Assembly (NCBI RefSeq): GCF_001039355.2
Contig: NW_019775924.1
Location: 703,143-767,142, forward strand
DNA from: Lingula anatina
Lineage: Eukaryota; Brachiopoda; Lingulata; Lingulida; Lingulidae
Reading direction: 5' to 3'
DNA: 64,000 nt
Shown piece by piece: positions 60,060 to 64,000 of this stretch. Position 1 is the stretch's first letter. Each line of letters begins with the position of its first letter. A program made the translations under genes and the position numbers. The notes under the pieces are model-generated. The model had not been told where the DNA came from. It did not search any database and saw nothing but the letters and a program-made list of their open reading frames with translations.

Positions 60060-62556
60060 CACGAAAATAAATTATTTATTTAGTTTTACAAATAGTCATA
60101 CACTTACACAGTGGTATATATCTTGTTTAATATCTCACCAAGTCTCTCCCACTATCTCCCATTTGGTTTTCCAAAAATGCAACATTTTCACAGCTGTAAT
60201 ACACATATTATTAATAATAATAAACAATGTATATCAAATATGTACATACCTCAGTCACAAGTATCACAAATTTTATATGTATAAACATTCAGTGTATAGA
60301 AGAATAGCTTTACAGCACGTACTCTATTATATTAAATATACAGCATTGTATATATACAAACACAAACTGAAAGACACCTCCTTTGTATCAAGGTAGAGAT
60401 GTGCACATTTACAAACTTACGGAGCATGTAAAAGATCGATTACTAAACCTTATTGATTAGACAATTATATAAGATACGGACCTGGGTTACATATCAACAC
60501 ATTAACGTAACAGTCAACTGAATGTTAGTAATGTACAAAATCTACAATCATTGATCCAAAATGGCAAACAACTTCTCCAGGCCTACAAAAACATAAACTG
60601 CCCCAGCAATGCCGCTTCAAGGTGGCTGAAATTGTAGCTTTCAAGACAAGGAGATCTATTCTTTGGCATCAAGAATAGTAATATTGCTATGAAGAAATAG
60701 GATTTAAGGTCAAAAAGTGTAGAAAAAACACCCAGGTTAGTAGAAAAGGAAACTGTTAATCCTCCAAAACTTGTCCCTCAAAGGTGCCTCTTCACTTAGA
60801 AAGAGGACTCATAAAATATTCAGGTGTGCAACCAAATGAGGAAATCTATCAATTTTACTACCATAACTTTAAAACAAACAAGTTTCAAAATAAAAAAGGA
60901 AGAATGTAGATTATAAAAACAAAAACATCAAGCCTACATGAAGCAAAGGGATAAACCTAAAGCAAGCGATATTACCACTATTACCAATTGCAAGGCCAAA
61001 CACAACAAAAATTTGCTTGCCAGATTAAAGTTGCTGAAAAATGTTCACGAAAAAAAGCCAAACTTAAAACTTTCAGCACTACAATTGGCATACATAAGAA
61101 AAATATCAATAAAGAAAAAACAGTTAACAATACTTTATTTAAGTGGAACATTGTTACCTTACTTAATATTCCAAGTACATAGTATGGCAGCCAATATGAG
61201 CAAAACCCTAGGGCTCATTGAAAGGGAAAGTCATTCATGACAAATCTGGCAAATAGGGTCCTATTTTCACAAAACATACCTCAGCCCATTGCCCAAAGAT
61301 AATTTAAGCTGATATATAAATAATTAAACATACATCATTCCCAACACAGGAGCAGGTAAAAAATCAGAAACCATCCACTTATTCAACTATCTAAGCCATA
61401 CATTTCACAACAATAATCTACATTCAGTAACTGATTGAATAAAACAACCATAATAAATATCAAGCCATCATTTATGGTTAAAAAATACACTTTGCTGACT
61501 ATGCAAATAAGCAACCTTCATCAATTATAGACAACTTTTTTCTACATCTTTCACAAGGTACTTGACAAGTATAACAGATAATTGACTAATAACATTCCCA
61601 CACAATTAAAGTAGACTGAACCTTTCACCACATCCACAGTTTCGCAGGCTATCACAACAAATTTAAAATTGCATTATTTCTTTCAAGACTACTTTCCACC
61701 ACTGAACAAAAAGAAAAAGAGAATATTCCAAATTTAAGTAGTTCAAGGTTTATGGTCTTGGTTACAATTTCATGCTAAAGCTCTAAAAAACCTATTAAGT
61801 TGTCTGTACAGTTTGTCATTAATACAATGACCTTGGAATAATCTATAAAATCTGTACACCCATCTTTTGTAATGAGAAATAAGGCAAAGTAACAACAAAA
61901 TAATAATTATAATAATTAACAAATGAGAAATATTAACAGAAAGACAAAATATATATGATACAATTATAAACAAAACTTAACCACACTACGTAAAAACAGT
62001 TGACCTCTTTAGTTTAAACTACACATTTCTAGCTAAAAATAAGAGTCAAGGGGTTTATTCTGAATTTGAAAAGAAAAGAAAGAATTACAGAGAGGGATGC
62101 CATAACAGGACTTAAATTTTCTACAAACATGCTGATGTTTCTCCACTATCATACTGAAAACATCTGCAGTATGCAAAATAAAGGAAAGAAAGATCGTCTT
62201 GAAAATGACTCAATTCTTCTCGTTTTTAATTGTACAAAGCGAAAGATGACCCCTTTTTTAGAAGTACTCTTTCATAAGCTCCAGTTATTTATCAAAATCA
62301 ATAGCCAAATATAGGGAAAACATTAAAACTATTTAATCATAACAAAAATATAACTAGCTATAAATTCAAACACGATTATTGAAAGAATTTATGACAGGAT
62401 GCCAACAAGAAATGCACGATTGGAAATTGAGAAGAAAAACTATTTCAAAGAACATTCACTCTGAACTGGTTATCCCAGATGCCTGTAGATTGATGCCTGG
62501 GTGAATCTGGTTTATAGGCTCTTGCTCTGAGGGACCAGGATGATGTGGTCACGTCT
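60060..62556 (-). other. Probable long 3' UTR of the MBD5/6-like gene
   Basis: No exon is seen between the stop codon at 62557 and the repeats near 59.9 kb. The stretch is A+T-rich and unlike the repeat-filled DNA to its left. Minus-strand AATAAA-type signals occur near 60070-60080 (TTTATT on the plus strand), so a 3' UTR of up to 2.5 kb is possible. The extent is inferred. Confidence 0.4.
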
Positions 62557-63794
62557 TCAGCAATTGGCTGTACCAGTTTTCCTGTCCAACTCTGCCATCA
62601 ATTCTTGAATTGCAGCCTCAAGGTTGACATTAAGTTTTCTGCCCCTAAAGTGTAAAATGTATTGATATAAGCTTCAATTATATTGATAATTACAAAATAT
62701 GTTTGCCTGGACTTATATATTTCTTTAGAGAAGAGAGACAAAAGACAATAAACTGGCAAATGGAAAGAAAACATAAGCTTCCAATATGACCAACTGTCTT
62801 AAGCTAAAATTATGGTACCTTGGCATACAAGTAACATTATTTTCTTTTTATTGTTACTGACTCTAGGGAGCATCAATCAGTGGTGCTCGGTACAAGCCTT
62901 ATCCTGTGTTATCATTCTCTCTATTGCTCTGGAGTTACTTCTGGGCATAAACCATCATTGACCCCATATCCCTGAACTTACTTTCTCTGTTTCTTGCCAT
63001 CGCTGTGGTGTGCCTCCAGTCCCTCCGAGAGGGTCTTCAGCTTGTCCTGCTCTACCTGTGTGAAGGAATGGTCTCCATACCATCGCACCCAGAACTAGAC
63101 AACAGAGAAGGAACTAAATTATGTGTCATGAATGTACAGATGAAAGCAGAAGTGAGTGTTTGTTCTTACTTTTCTCTTTCATTTTTGGTTATATACAAAT
63201 GTAATTGCTGTGCATTTTTTCTGTTTGTGATTGTGTTTCAAAGGAAATACCATCACATTTACTTGCAAAATAATGGTAACTTAATAGGAGATCGACTTTC
63301 AGAGTTAATGAGTTTCACATTGCCAAATGCTGTTACTCCAGCATATTGAAGACAATTTATAATGGGGCGGGGTTAGGTATGGAAAAATATGAAGTCACAG
63401 CCCATTTCTATGAATAAAACATGGCCATCATACTTTGATAGTGATCTTTAATTTTCTATTTAACCAAAAGATTACAACTATTACAATCTGAAAACAAACC
63501 CAACAAAGTGCATCTATATAAAAGTGTGCTAGAGGTTTGGAAGAGACTACCAAATTAAACCAATCCTTCTCCACTTCAGTCTCCTATGGGGAAATTCCTC
63601 ATTTCTATTACTTCTAATATTTACCTTCCCAGGTTCCGTAGGAGCACACTTGTTGCTGCGGACTTCATTTTCATTGACAAGTTTCCCTGGCCAGGAAGGA
63701 CAGCCCCTCACTTGCCCCCACACTAGGTCTCCTACCTGGAAGGACCTCTGGCTGGCTGGCATGCCTTTTGTCATTGAGGAGAACTCGGACTCAC
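62557..63794 (-). CDS. MBD5: MBD5/6-like PWWP-domain protein, last three coding exons
   Basis: Exons are 63794-63625, 63094-62982 and 62644-62557. The phases agree and the first continues from outside the window. The fragment reads from ESEFSS into a PWWP domain: FQVGDLVWGQVRGCPSWPGKLV, in which SWPG is the PWWP signature. It continues with FWVRWYGDHSFTQVEQ, DKLKTLSEGLEA, and a basic linker before NLEAAIQELMAELDRKTGT. PWWP domains read methylated histone tails on chromatin. The run after the PWWP core (KLKTL.EGLEA, then NLEAAI.E.M.ELD) matches what I recall of the C-terminus of vertebrate MBD5, which pairs an N-terminal methyl-CpG-binding-like domain with a C-terminal PWWP. The N-terminal exons lie to the right of the window, so the MBD is not shown. 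Confidence 0.75.
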
Positions 63795-64000
63795 CTGAAA
63801 GTAGCAGGTTTATTATCAAAACAGCATGAATCCTCAGCCTGGGGTGTAAATTGACTTTACTATGTAGACCAAACACTGACAAGCCCACGAATTCAATGCC
63901 AAGCACCGAACCATACCACATATGCAACATGCACCAAGAACGAGTAAGAAACAAAAAGTGTGTTAATTTTTTTAAAGAAATGAAAAAAATATCTAAAGTA

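Noticed and set aside
60938-61240. A 100-residue lysine-rich frame near the MBD5/6-like gene
   Set aside because: It is A-rich sequence antisense to a probable 3' UTR, without codon structure or similarity.

Overview
This is eukaryotic, animal nuclear DNA: A+T-rich, with genes split by long GT-AG introns, many microsatellites, small inverted-repeat transposons and an assembly gap. The gene content (trefoil/GH31 glucosidase, TNF receptor-like protein, Gal3ST-type sulfotransferases, a lectin/aerolysin-like secreted protein) and the repeats suggest a highly heterozygous marine invertebrate. I favour a lophotrochozoan such as a mollusc, but nothing seen fixes the species. I read exons by hand from splice sites, reading-frame phase and family similarity.

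Layout. 0.7-3.75 kb (+): last exons of a SEL1L3-like gene. 4-10 kb: no convincing gene; a decayed coding remnant and repeats. 10.1-19.1 kb (-): a complete 13-exon TNF-receptor-superfamily gene (527 aa). 19.5-32.8 kb (+): a complete glycerol kinase gene (550 aa, C-terminal membrane tail), head-to-head with the receptor gene across about 340 bp. 35.4-36.65 kb (+): a two-exon secreted protein with a lectin-like front half and a suspected aerolysin-like pore-forming back half. 38.6-49.0 kb (-): a 20-exon type II membrane alpha-glucosidase (1024 aa; trefoil plus one GH31 module). 51.1-54.1 kb (+) and 55.9-58.9 kb (-): two convergent Gal3ST-like sulfotransferase genes. 62.6-63.8 kb (-): the last three coding exons of an MBD5/6-like PWWP gene, with a probable long 3' UTR to about 60 kb.

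Two large tandem duplications (TNFR exon 4; glycerol kinase exons 4-8) each have a single N at the junction. Their coding differences are nearly all synonymous in glycerol kinase, and both copies cannot be spliced together in frame. They are most likely unmerged haplotypes rather than biology. The genes do not form a pathway; this is an ordinary gene neighbourhood. Most of the unusual structure is in the repeats: an element carrying arrays of nuclear-receptor half-sites, MITEs (one abutting a splice donor, one present in only one haplotype copy), and a 61-bp tandem repeat that has copied a 5' splice site four times.
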